DNA of 11,090 nucleotides from an uncultured Flavobacterium sp. (GTDB lineage Bacteria > Bacteroidota > Bacteroidia > Flavobacteriales > Flavobacteriaceae): assembly GCF_937876455.1 (NCBI RefSeq), contig NZ_CALFIG010000155.1, positions 1 to 11,090 on the forward strand, given 5' to 3'. Both the position numbers and the translations under genes were made by a program. Position 1 is the stretch's first letter; each line of letters opens with the position of its first letter. Below the pieces are notes generated by a model. That model made no database searches. It was not told where the DNA came from and was given only the letters and a program-made list of their open reading frames with translations. Of the stretch, positions 1-7,529 are shown piece after piece.

Positions 1-653
1 CAAATGACAATATAGGAGCAACAACAGAAAATATAGTTTCTGCAGATATGGCTTATAATATACAATTTAGCACAACCTCAAGATTGGCCTTTGGTTTAAA
101 AACAAGTGCTAACTTTTATAGTTTAGATGCAAACAAATTAAATATATTTCAGCAAAATGATCCAGAATTTCAAAATTTGAATGGAAAAATATCGCCCAAT
201 ATAGGTGCTGGCATTTATTATTATTCAGATAGTTTTTTTACTGGATTCTCTGTTCCTAATTTCATGAAAACTAAATACTACACTAATAATGAAATTGCAA
301 TTAATAGAAAATCAATTCATTATTATTTTTTAGCAGGGTATATTTTTACCATCAACCCCACTTTAAAATTTAAACCTTCCTTTTTATCTAAAGTGACTGA
401 AGGTGCTCCTTTTCAATTAGATATTAATGCCAATTTTTTAATACAAGATAGGTTAACTATAGGAGGTTCATATAGAATGGGGTCTGCCATAAGTGGTTTA
501 ATTGGGTTCCAAATTTCAAGTAGTTGGTTTTTAGGCTATGGATATGATCAAGAAACTACACGATTATCACATTTCAACAAAGGTTCTCACGAAGTATTTT
601 TAAGATACGAAATTTTTAAACCCTCTCGTGTGGTCTCACCACGTTTTTTCTAA
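1..653 (+). CDS. PorP/SprF-family type IX secretion outer membrane protein, 3' part only
   Basis: The reading frame is open from base 3 through the TAA at 651-653, so the visible 216 residues are the C-terminal part of a gene that starts before the window. The ATG at 48 is an internal Met, not a start. The protein alternates polar and aromatic residues as in an outer-membrane beta-barrel. It carries typical PorP/SprF phrases: a 'GKISPNIGAGIYYYSD' strand, a 'FFTGFSVPNF' strand, a 'LKFKPSFLSK' strand and a terminal 'HEVFLRYEIF' strand. PorP/SprF proteins belong to the T9SS and gliding machinery. Family members are often encoded beside large adhesins that they help export, and such a partner could lie upstream, out of view. 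Only the general family is supported, not orthology to PorP or SprF themselves. The last six codons overlap a terminator hairpin. Confidence 0.85.
   Translation, partial: NDNIGATTENIVSADMAYNIQFSTTSRLAFGLKTSANFYSLDANKLNIFQQNDPEFQNLNGKISPNIGAGIYYYSDSFFTGFSVPNFMKTKYYTNNEIAINRKSIHYYFLAGYIFTINPTLKFKPSFLSKVTEGAPFQLDINANFLIQDRLTIGGSYRMGSAISGLIGFQISSSWFLGYGYDQETTRLSHFNKGSHEVFLRYEIFKPSRVVSPRFF
627..649 (+). terminator. Intrinsic terminator inside the 3' end of the PorP/SprF-like gene
   Basis: GTGGT (630-634) pairs perfectly with ACCAC (638-642) around a CTC loop, extendable by a T-G wobble (629/643), and is followed directly by six T (644-649). The T run is part of the codons just before the TAA at 651-653, so the terminator is wholly inside the coding region. 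It would end plus-strand transcription ahead of the convergent yifB gene. Confidence 0.7.
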
Positions 654-724
654 AGAAATAGCATTACAAAATGATGTTTAAATAATTTTTATACACAACT
701 GAACTTAGTTAATAAACTTTTTGT

Positions 725-744
725 ATGCAATTTATTTATTGCAT
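725..744. repeat. Short inverted repeat (hairpin)
   Basis: ATGCAA (725-730) and TTGCAT (739-744) are perfect complements around an 8-base A/T loop. There is no following T tract in either direction good enough to call it a terminator by itself. It lies in the gap between convergent genes. Confidence 0.45.
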
Positions 745-756
745 CTTTAAACAACT

Positions 757-795
757 TACAAGAAATTGGTTTAAACCTAATTTCCAAAACTTGTA
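757..795. repeat. Composite inverted repeat, possible 3'-end hairpin of yifB
   Basis: The outer arms TACAAG (757-762) and CTTGTA (790-795) pair. Inside them AAATT (763-767) pairs with AATTT (779-783), with an inner GGTTT/AAACC palindrome (768-777) at the core. The structure leaves a single bulged T (778) and a 6-base asymmetric internal loop (784-789). It sits 50-90 bp past the yifB stop codon. It lacks a clear U tract, so it is better seen as an mRNA-end or protein-binding palindrome than as a proven terminator. Confidence 0.45.
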
Positions 796-844
796 TCAGG
801 TAGTATGCAAATTTATATTTAAGCTTCAACAAACCGATATTTAT

Positions 845-2380
845 TTATCCTAACCAACCTTCCCTATCTAAACTACGGTACTGAATAGCTTCTGCAATAT
901 GATGAGAAGCAATAGAGGAAGCCCCTTCTAAATCAGCAATGGTTCTCGATACTTTTAATATTCTATCATACGCTCGTGCGGATAAATTCAACCGTTCCAT
1001 TGCTGTTTTTAATAATTGAAGAGAAATAGAGTCTAAAGTACAAAATTCTCGAATTAACTTACTACTCATTTGAGCATTGTAATGAATATGTTGGTAGTGT
1101 ATAAAGCGTGCTGTTTGAATAGCTCTAGCTAATGTTACCCGTTTCCTGATTTCAGTACTGCATTCTGCTTTTCTTGTATCAGATAATTTTTCAAAAGGAA
1201 CTGGAGTTACTTCAATATGAATATCAATACGATCCAATAAAGGCCCTGAAATCTTGCTTAAATAACGTTGCATTTCCATGGGAGATGTTGAAACGGGGGC
1301 ATTTGGGTCATTAAAATAACCTCCTGGGCTTGGATTCATACTCGCTACTAACATAAAAGAAGACGGATAAGTAATCGTAAATTTAGCTCTTGAAATCGTT
1401 ACTTCTCTATCTTCTAAAGGTTGGCGCATAACTTCTAAAACTTCACGTTTAAATTCGGGTAATTCATCTAAAAATAACACACCGTTGTGTGCCAATGAAA
1501 TTTCTCCAGGTTGCGGATAACTTCCCCCACCAACTAATGAAACACTTGAGGCTGTATGATGTGGAGAACGAAAAGGTCTTTGTGTTAGTAAGCCCGTATC
1601 TTTAATTTTACCTGCTACAGAATGAATTTTAGTTGTCTCTAATGCCTCTTGCATAGACATAGGTGGTAATATGCTTGGCAAACGTTTAGCTAACATTGTT
1701 TTCCCTGATCCAGGAGGTCCAATTAAAATAATATTGTGCCCGCCAGCTGCGGCAATTTCCATACAGCGCTTAATGCTTTCTTGACCTTTGACATCAGAAA
1801 AATCAAACTCTGGAAAATCAAGTGTTTTTGTAAACTCAGTTTGTGTATCAATACTAGTAGGTTGTAAATTTCCTTTCTCTTCAAAAAAATCAATTACCTG
1901 AAGTACATTTTCTACACCATATACATCCAGTCCTTCTACTATTGCTGCCTCCTTTACATTTTGAAAAGGCAAGATAATTCCTTTAAAACCTTCCTCTTTT
2001 GCTTTAATGGCAATTGACAATGCACCTCTGATTGGCTGCAATCCACCATCAAGGGAGAGTTCTCCCATTATAATATATTGATTGACTTTTTCGGATTGAA
2101 TTTGACCTGACGCAGCTAAAATACCAATTGCTAAGGTTAAATCATAGGCAGAACCTTCCTTACGCAAATCGGCAGGAGCCATATTAATGGTTATTTTTTT
2201 TCCAGGAAGTTCGTACTGATTATTTTTTAGGGCGGCAGCAATTCTAAAGCTACTCTCTTTGATGGCAGAATCTGGTAGTCCCACCAAATGGTAACCAATT
2301 CCTTTATCAATATTTACTTCTACAGTAATGGTTGTGGCATCTACACCGAAAACGGCGCTTCCGAAGACTTTTACTAACAT
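845..2380 (-). CDS. yifB: YifB/ComM family Mg-chelatase-like AAA+ ATPase
   Basis: A complete 511-residue protein of the usual family length. Residues about 1-165 are the ChlI-like N-terminal domain with a Lon-protease-like fold ('KGIGYHLVGLPDSAIKES'). The AAA+ core has Walker A GPPGSGKT (221-228), the family-specific RSPHHTAS motif (271-278), Walker B VLFLDE (301-306), sensor-1 'ASMNP' (346-350) and the 'GPLLDRID' segment with the probable arginine finger (379-386). The C-terminal Mg_chelatase_C helices follow (about 410-505, 'LSARAYDRILKVSRTIADLEG'). ComM in gamma-proteobacteria is a hexameric helicase that promotes branch migration in natural transformation. The role in Bacteroidetes is less certain. 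The ATG at 2380 is chosen because 'MLVKVFGSAVFGVDA' is the normal family N-terminus. The gene is monocistronic in this window, with a candidate promoter about 35-40 bp upstream of the start. Confidence 0.95.
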   Translation of the reverse strand: MLVKVFGSAVFGVDATTITVEVNIDKGIGYHLVGLPDSAIKESSFRIAAALKNNQYELPGKKITINMAPADLRKEGSAYDLTLAIGILAASGQIQSEKVNQYIIMGELSLDGGLQPIRGALSIAIKAKEEGFKGIILPFQNVKEAAIVEGLDVYGVENVLQVIDFFEEKGNLQPTSIDTQTEFTKTLDFPEFDFSDVKGQESIKRCMEIAAAGGHNIILIGPPGSGKTMLAKRLPSILPPMSMQEALETTKIHSVAGKIKDTGLLTQRPFRSPHHTASSVSLVGGGSYPQPGEISLAHNGVLFLDELPEFKREVLEVMRQPLEDREVTISRAKFTITYPSSFMLVASMNPSPGGYFNDPNAPVSTSPMEMQRYLSKISGPLLDRIDIHIEVTPVPFEKLSDTRKAECSTEIRKRVTLARAIQTARFIHYQHIHYNAQMSSKLIREFCTLDSISLQLLKTAMERLNLSARAYDRILKVSRTIADLEGASSIASHHIAEAIQYRSLDREGWLG

Positions 2381-2413
2381 GGCTTATAAATTATTTAATG
2401 GCTTATACAATTA

Positions 2414-2421
2414 CAAATGTA
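2414..2421 (-). promoter_or_regulatory. Candidate -7 promoter element for yifB
   Basis: Read on the minus strand this is TACATTTG, a full match to TAnnTTTG, the -7 element of the primary sigma factor in Bacteroidetes. It ends 33 bp before the yifB ATG. I do not find a clean TTG at the -33 spacing, where the sequence is the T-rich tail of the dsbD terminator. The call rests on the -7 match and its position only. Confidence 0.5.
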
Positions 2422-2437
2422 AGAAAATAAATCAAAT

Positions 2438-2467
2438 AAAAAAACCTATTCATTTAGAACAGGTTTT
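2438..2467 (-). terminator. Strong intrinsic terminator of the dsbD-end operon
   Basis: On the minus strand, AAAACCTGTTC pairs with GAATAGGTTTT (11 pairs, one of them G-T) around a TAAAT loop, and the descending arm runs into seven T (plus-strand A at 2438-2444). It begins 24 bp after the dsbD TGA (2492-2494). It would end the long minus-strand transcript before the yifB promoter. In the plus direction the tract is only four T, so it is directional. Confidence 0.85.
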
Positions 2468-2491
2468 ACAAGCTTACTTTTTATTACTTAC

Positions 2492-4492
2492 TCACTTATT
2501 AGCCGCATTTATTCCGTCTTCCAACCATTTTTTATATTCTTGAACATCAGTAGTATAAGCAATTGGTTTTGACACATCTTCGCCTTTAGCATTTAAAATT
2601 ACATATAAAGGTTGGGCGTTACTAGCATACCTTGTAATTTGAAAATCAGTCCATTTATTACCTATTGTAATAACTTCTTTTCCAGTGGTTTTAGAAATGT
2701 ATTGCTTATCTTTTGGTAAATGAACTTTTCTATCACAATGCAATGAAATTAATACTAATTCATTTTTTATTAGCGGTAAAATTTCAGGCTTTGACCAAAC
2801 TTTATCTTCCATTAATCTGCAATTTGCACAATTATCTCCCGTAAAATCTAACAAAATAGGCTTGTTTACTTTTTGGGCATAGGCTAATCCTTCTTCATAA
2901 TCTTCAAAGGCAATGATTCCATGAGGTCCTAAATGGGCATGTTCAGGTAAATCTGATTTTGAAGCATTTTGACTAGTACCATTGATGCCTTGTGGAATTT
3001 CACTGTATGTTGAAGGTGGAGTTAAGCCACTTAAAATTTTTAATGGCGCGCCCCATAATCCTGGTATCATGTAAACTGTAAAAGCTGTTACAATTATGGC
3101 CATCGTTAGTCTTCCTACCCCTATTTTATCTGCTTTTTCATAATCATGAGGTAGCATATATTTTCCAAATAAATACAAGGCCCAAGCGGTAAAAATAGCA
3201 ATCCAAATGGCGATAAACAATTCTCTTTCTAGCAAATGTTTTTGATAGGCTAAATCAGCATTTGATAAAAATTTAAAAGCAAAGGCTAACTCTAAGAAAC
3301 CTAATGAAACTTTTACGGTATTTAGCCATCCGCCTGACTTTGGCATTGAATTTAACCACCCTGGAAACATAGCAAACAACATAAATGGCAATGCAATGGC
3401 TAATGAAAAACCAAACATTCCTACTATTGGTGCCATCCCTCCATTTCTAGAAGATTCAACTAATAACGTCCCTACAATAGGTCCTGTACAAGAAAACGAA
3501 ACAACAGCTAAGGCTAATGCCATAAAAACAATACCTATTATTCCTCCTTTGTCCGCTTTAGAGTCAATTTTTGTAGCCCATGAACTAGGTAAAACAATTT
3601 CAAAAGCACCTAAAAAAGATAAGGCAAAAACAACTAAAAGCCCAAAGAAAATAATATTAAATGTAGCACTAGTCGACAATTCATTTAACGCTTCTGGACC
3701 AAAAACAGCTGTAATTACAGACCCAAGTAGGACATAGATGAGTATAATAGATAAACCATATAATATAGCATTTCTTATACCTTCAGCTCTTGATTTACTT
3801 TGTTTTGTAAAAAAGCTTACCGTCATAGGAATCATTGGAAAAATACAAGGCATCAAAATAGCTGCAAATCCTCCTAATAAAGACAAAATAAAAATTGTCC
3901 ATAAACTTTTATTTTTTTCAGGTGTATGCTGCTGATTAGTAGCTATTTTTTTTGTTGATTTTACTTCAATTCGTTGATTAGATGTGGAAATACTAGAATC
4001 TGGAATTTCAGTTTCAGCAGAAGTAGCAACTGTATTTGTTGCCGCTATAGGTAATGAAAATTGTAAATTAGTTTCTGTGGGTACACATTTACCTTCTATA
4101 CAAGCTTGGCCTGCAACATTAACACTGATTGTCTTAAATGCTGAATTAATAAGTTTTATACGCTGGATAAATGTTGCAGAACCTACAAAATAATACTCGT
4201 CAATTTCAAATATTTCATTGTAAGACTTTTTGTATTTACTCTCTTTTGTTTTTCCAATTAATTGATAATTTCCTTTTTGAGCAGTATACTTTAACACTAA
4301 AGGCATAGCACCGCCATCAGGTGTAAATTGTGAGTATAAATGCCAACCCTCCTCAATTGTTGCAGATGTAATTAAGTCAAATTCACTTTCTGATAGTTTG
4401 ACTACTTTTGCAGACCATTTTACTGGCTCTACAATTTGGGCTGTTCCAAATAAAACAACTACTAAGGCTATTATACTAAATACTTTTCTCAT
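2492..4492 (-). CDS. dsbD: Thiol:disulfide interchange protein DsbD (three-domain transmembrane reductant conduit)
   Basis: A 666-residue protein with all three DsbD modules. A signal peptide (about 1-18, 'IIALVVVLFGTAQ') leads into a periplasmic N-terminal domain whose redox pair is C131 and C136 in 'ACIEGKC'. A linker rich in Ser, Thr and Lys (about 150-195) precedes the membrane domain (about 197-490, eight or so hydrophobic segments). That domain has C216 ('MPCIFPM') and C335 ('SCTGPIVG'), the expected membrane pair. The C-terminal thioredoxin-like domain (about 525-660) has the CxxC motif C555-A-N-C558. DsbD carries electrons from cytoplasmic thioredoxin to periplasmic thiol partners such as disulfide isomerases and cytochrome c maturation proteins. 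The ATG at 4492 lies inside the last codons of tilS (17-nt overlap), so it is probably translationally coupled. It is the last gene of the run and is followed by a strong terminator. Confidence 0.94.
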   Translation of the reverse strand: MRKVFSIIALVVVLFGTAQIVEPVKWSAKVVKLSESEFDLITSATIEEGWHLYSQFTPDGGAMPLVLKYTAQKGNYQLIGKTKESKYKKSYNEIFEIDEYYFVGSATFIQRIKLINSAFKTISVNVAGQACIEGKCVPTETNLQFSLPIAATNTVATSAETEIPDSSISTSNQRIEVKSTKKIATNQQHTPEKNKSLWTIFILSLLGGFAAILMPCIFPMIPMTVSFFTKQSKSRAEGIRNAILYGLSIILIYVLLGSVITAVFGPEALNELSTSATFNIIFFGLLVVFALSFLGAFEIVLPSSWATKIDSKADKGGIIGIVFMALALAVVSFSCTGPIVGTLLVESSRNGGMAPIVGMFGFSLAIALPFMLFAMFPGWLNSMPKSGGWLNTVKVSLGFLELAFAFKFLSNADLAYQKHLLERELFIAIWIAIFTAWALYLFGKYMLPHDYEKADKIGVGRLTMAIIVTAFTVYMIPGLWGAPLKILSGLTPPSTYSEIPQGINGTSQNASKSDLPEHAHLGPHGIIAFEDYEEGLAYAQKVNKPILLDFTGDNCANCRLMEDKVWSKPEILPLIKNELVLISLHCDRKVHLPKDKQYISKTTGKEVITIGNKWTDFQITRYASNAQPLYVILNAKGEDVSKPIAYTTDVQEYKKWLEDGINAANK

Positions 4493-5795
4493 TATTATAG
4501 GTTATTTTAATTGTATTTATAGTTTCATTTTTTGACATAAATCGTGCATCTGCTCTGTGACCGATTATCCATACTATTTGACTATTACTTTCTAAAATCC
4601 AAATAGATTGTTTTTCAAACAAGGATAACTTTTCATCTTTAAAATACTTACTTACTTTCTTTTTTCCTTGCATTCCTGAAGGATAAAAATAATCTCCTTC
4701 TTCCCACTTTCTAATTGTTAAAGGAAATTGAAGTACGTCTGCATCTACAAATATAGTGTTCTTATCTGATGTATGTAAGTTACTTTGGTTACACAAGACT
4801 AATTTTAACGGAAAATTTACACTTGACTCAATGGTATTTATAGCATACGTTTGAGAATTTGATGGCTCTATTCTAGCAACAATTAATTCGGTTCTATTTT
4901 TCAGCAACACATGTGTGGGGGAAAAAATTTGTTTTCCTGATTGAGCTTCTACTAATTCTGCAATATCGTCCCAAGCTTTAAAACCATATTTTTTTAACCA
5001 TTGGTACAAATAAAAAGGATAATTTGGTGTTTTTTTTAATTCTAAAATATTTATAATTAACTGATTTTCTATATTTTTTATAATTTTATCAAAATAAAAG
5101 CTTGAAGTGTTATCGATTACGTTTTCGGCTTCTCTTAAATGTGAAATAGTTTGTTTAAATGCGTTTAAAAAGCTAGGATTCAGTTCTTTTAAAATTGGAA
5201 TTACTTGATGCCTTACTCTATTCCTAACATATTTATCAGATGAATTACTACTGTCTTCTCTCCAAGAAATAGCATTATGAATAGCATAAGCCGTTAATTC
5301 TTCTCTAGAATAAGGTAAAAGGGGCCTTACAACAATACCATTTACTTCATTTATCCCTGTTAAACCCTCTAAACCTGTACCTCGAGTAAAGTTAATCAAA
5401 AAAGTTTCCACTTGATCATCTAAATGATGAGCCGTTAAAACAAAATCATATTCATGTTGTAAAGCAAGCTCTTGAAACCATTGATAACGTAACTCACGCG
5501 CTGCTACTTGTATAGATTTTTTAGTTGTATTAGCATACTTTTCAGTATCAAACCGTTTACTAAAACAAGTTATTTTTAAACTATTTGCTTGATGTTTTAC
5601 AAATTCTTCATCGGCATCGCTCTCCTCTCCTCTTAGACTAAAATTACAATGCGCTACTCCTATATTCAATTTTAACTGCTGCATGATAGCTAACAAAACC
5701 ATACTGTCTAACCCTCCACTTACAGCCAGTAACAATTTACTTTTCATTAGAAAAGGCAGATTAGATTGCATATGTTTATGTACAGCGTTTATCAT
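4476..5795 (-). CDS. tilS: tRNA(Ile)-lysidine synthetase TilS
   Basis: A complete 439-residue N-type ATP pyrophosphatase. The PP-loop SGGLDS is at 26-31. It is followed by the TilS signatures 'HCNFSLRGEESDADE' (49-63), 'TAHHLDDQVETFL' (121-133) and 'RGTGLEGLTGI' (138-148), then the 'W.EDSSN' and 'RNRVRH' segments (about 178-196). The C-terminal part (about 350-430) is the TilS_C tRNA-binding domain, including 'RKWEEGDYFYPSGMQGKKKVSKYF'-type residues. The enzyme joins lysine to C34 of the CAU-anticodon tRNA-Ile, so that it reads AUA and is charged with Ile. It is normally essential. The ATG at 5795 is 4 nt after the pabB stop, and the 20 residues before the PP-loop are the usual spacing. It overlaps dsbD by 17 nt. 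Confidence 0.96.
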   Translation of the reverse strand: MINAVHKHMQSNLPFLMKSKLLLAVSGGLDSMVLLAIMQQLKLNIGVAHCNFSLRGEESDADEEFVKHQANSLKITCFSKRFDTEKYANTTKKSIQVAARELRYQWFQELALQHEYDFVLTAHHLDDQVETFLINFTRGTGLEGLTGINEVNGIVVRPLLPYSREELTAYAIHNAISWREDSSNSSDKYVRNRVRHQVIPILKELNPSFLNAFKQTISHLREAENVIDNTSSFYFDKIIKNIENQLIINILELKKTPNYPFYLYQWLKKYGFKAWDDIAELVEAQSGKQIFSPTHVLLKNRTELIVARIEPSNSQTYAINTIESSVNFPLKLVLCNQSNLHTSDKNTIFVDADVLQFPLTIRKWEEGDYFYPSGMQGKKKVSKYFKDEKLSLFEKQSIWILESNSQIVWIIGHRADARFMSKNETINTIKITYNNEKSI

Positions 5796-5799
5796 GTTA

Positions 5800-7101
5800 T
5801 TAATTTAAAACTTCAAATAATGCCTTAGCTTTAAGCATACATTCTTCATACTCCATTTCTGGAATAGCCTGAGAAGTTATAGCACTACCTACTGAAAACG
5901 ATAAATACTGATTATTAGCATTGTACAAAATACTTCGAATTACCACATTAAAATCAAAATCTCCTTTTGGTGTAAAATAACCAATGACTCCACTGTACAA
6001 ACCTCTTTTAGTTTCTTCTAATTCCTCAATAAACTGCATTGCAGCAATTTTTGGAGCCCCTGTCATGCTACCCATTGGAAAGGTTGTGCGTAAAATTTCT
6101 ACGGGTGCAGTTTGCAAACTCACTTCTGAAACGATTGTTGAAATCATTTGATGGACTTGTTTGTATGTATATACCTTACAAAGCTCTTCAACTACGACAC
6201 TACCTTTTGTAGCGGTTTGTGACAAATCATTTCGTACTAAATCAACAATCATTATGTTTTCTGAACATTCTTTACTATTCTTACTTAAATTTTCTTTTAA
6301 GTGTTCGTCTTCTTCGATATTTGTACTTCTTTTGGCCGTTCCTTTTATAGGTTGAGATATAATTTTAGTTCCTTTTTTCTTCATATAACGTTCGGGCGAA
6401 GCAGAAGCTACAAAATGTTGGAGGTTTTTAAAATATACTGCAAATGGAGGAAAAGAAATTTCATTTAATTTATAATACACCGCTAATGGATTAACAGTAG
6501 CCTCTTCTGCATAAAATTCCATACAATAATTAGCCTCATACACCTTACCTTCTTGAATGTATTGTAACATTTTAGCCGTTTTCTCTAAATAGACATCTTT
6601 AGAAATTCGAGGTTTAATTTCTAAAGATGTATTATTTTGATTCGGTAATGAATCAGTTTGAAAATTTGAAATTTCTTCAAAATCCGATTCTAATTCATCA
6701 TCGCACATATTTAAATACAACATTTCTACCTCATTTCCTTTTACTAAAAAAATTTTCTTGGGTTGAAAGAAAAACAATTCAGGAAATTGTAAACCGTCAT
6801 AATTAGTTGAAGCGAGTTCTTCAATATCATTTTTTAAATCATAAGAAAGATAACCAAACAACCAATCTTTTGTTATGGATTGATAAATATGTAATTCTTC
6901 AAATGCTTTTTCATAATCGGTTTGAATAGATGTAAATGCATCTACTGCAACTACCAAATCATACGAAGCATACAACTGGTTTAAATTTTGTTCTCTATTA
7001 CTATCCAAACAAATGCATGTATCAAATTGATTTGCCCAATGCATAAGTTGTTTTTTGAAAACAGCTACATTTTGAATATATTTTGAAACAGAATAACGCA
7101 A
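5800..7101 (-). CDS. pabB: Aminodeoxychorismate synthase component I (chorismate-binding)
   Basis: A 433-residue chorismate-utilising enzyme. It makes 4-amino-4-deoxychorismate for the p-aminobenzoate branch of folate synthesis, using ammonia from a PabA-type glutaminase that is not encoded here. Residues about 1-130 are a shortened N-terminal domain, shorter than in classical TrpE. The catalytic chorismate-binding domain (about 168-432) has PIKGT (251-255), 'ENIMIVDLVRNDLS' (281-294), HQM (317-319), 'FPMGSMTGAPK' (341-351) and 'VGSAITSQAIPEMEYEEC' (404-421). The Lys in PIKGT is the residue that marks PabB rather than anthranilate synthase. The start is a TTG at 7101, 3 nt after the preceding stop. 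An in-frame stop is two codons upstream, and the next ATG (codon 20) would cut into conserved sequence. Confidence 0.9.
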   Translation of the reverse strand: MRYSVSKYIQNVAVFKKQLMHWANQFDTCICLDSNREQNLNQLYASYDLVVAVDAFTSIQTDYEKAFEELHIYQSITKDWLFGYLSYDLKNDIEELASTNYDGLQFPELFFFQPKKIFLVKGNEVEMLYLNMCDDELESDFEEISNFQTDSLPNQNNTSLEIKPRISKDVYLEKTAKMLQYIQEGKVYEANYCMEFYAEEATVNPLAVYYKLNEISFPPFAVYFKNLQHFVASASPERYMKKKGTKIISQPIKGTAKRSTNIEEDEHLKENLSKNSKECSENIMIVDLVRNDLSQTATKGSVVVEELCKVYTYKQVHQMISTIVSEVSLQTAPVEILRTTFPMGSMTGAPKIAAMQFIEELEETKRGLYSGVIGYFTPKGDFDFNVVIRSILYNANNQYLSFSVGSAITSQAIPEMEYEECMLKAKALFEVLN

Positions 7102-7104
7102 TTT

Positions 7105-7515
7105 TTATTTGTTTTCGCCTAAATAAATTAAATCATACTGAATCATCATTTCATCATTAGCAATATAAATTTGCTTTAAAGTTGCTTTTTCTTTGGGAGT
7201 AACAACTGTAATTACTGTATCTAATCCTTCATTATCTACACAATAATATTTATTTGAAAAACCAGTTGCTGTTTCAACTCTATCTTCATACTTATAAATA
7301 TTATACAGTTGAATAATTTCAGAATAAACAACAAAACGATTCTTGTCTCTATCTAAATTAATTAATAATTCTGTCGGTTGAGTTTTAGTCCATTCTGACC
7401 AACCTTTTTTAGTTTTCTCTGAAACAGAAAAACCTGTAGTTTTGAATTTATAAGTCTGAGCAACTGCAACTTGTGAAAGAAAAATCACAAATAAGGCTAA
7501 AATTATTTTTTTCAT
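7105..7515 (-). CDS. Small secreted protein of unknown function
   Basis: I do not recognise a characterised family. The 136-residue product begins with a clear signal peptide, 'MKKIILALFVIFLSQVAVAQ', probably cut after AVA (about residue 19). It has no lipobox Cys, so it should be periplasmic or exported. The mature part is a single small domain of about 115 residues with many short beta-type stretches ('RFVVYSEIIQLYNIY', 'DTVITVVTPKEK', 'MIQYDLIYLGE') and one Cys. It has no T9SS sorting tail. I chose the ATG at 7515 because MKK-hydrophobic is a normal signal-peptide start; the ATG three codons upstream (7524) is possible. It lies 14 nt after the upstream flavoprotein gene and 3 nt before pabB, well inside the operon, so it is a real gene. 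Confidence 0.8.
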   Translation of the reverse strand: MKKIILALFVIFLSQVAVAQTYKFKTTGFSVSEKTKKGWSEWTKTQPTELLINLDRDKNRFVVYSEIIQLYNIYKYEDRVETATGFSNKYYCVDNEGLDTVITVVTPKEKATLKQIYIANDEMMIQYDLIYLGENK

Positions 7516-7529
7516 TGGTGTCATTAAAA

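Larger units (their letters stand above)
654..844. other. Gene-free region between convergent genes, with small inverted repeats
   Basis: This 191-bp spacer lies between the plus-strand PorP/SprF-like gene and the minus-strand yifB gene. I see no ORF with a credible start, no tRNA and no ncRNA fold. It contains two inverted repeats (725-744 and 757-795) and a short direct repeat, GTATGCAA at 723-730 and 803-810. The sequence is very AT-rich. The most economical role is as the shared 3' end of two converging transcripts. Confidence 0.6.

Noticed and set aside
2328..2543. Plus-strand frame across the yifB start and the dsbD terminator
   Set aside because: It overlaps two genes and a terminator antisense; its sequence is explained by those features.
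3045..3052. GGCGCGCC palindrome, conspicuous in AT-rich DNA
   Set aside because: It lies inside conserved dsbD coding sequence and needs no special explanation.
3396..4193. Three open frames on the plus strand opposite dsbD
   Set aside because: They are antisense to a well-supported gene, with low-complexity composition mirroring its membrane helices and no family resemblance.
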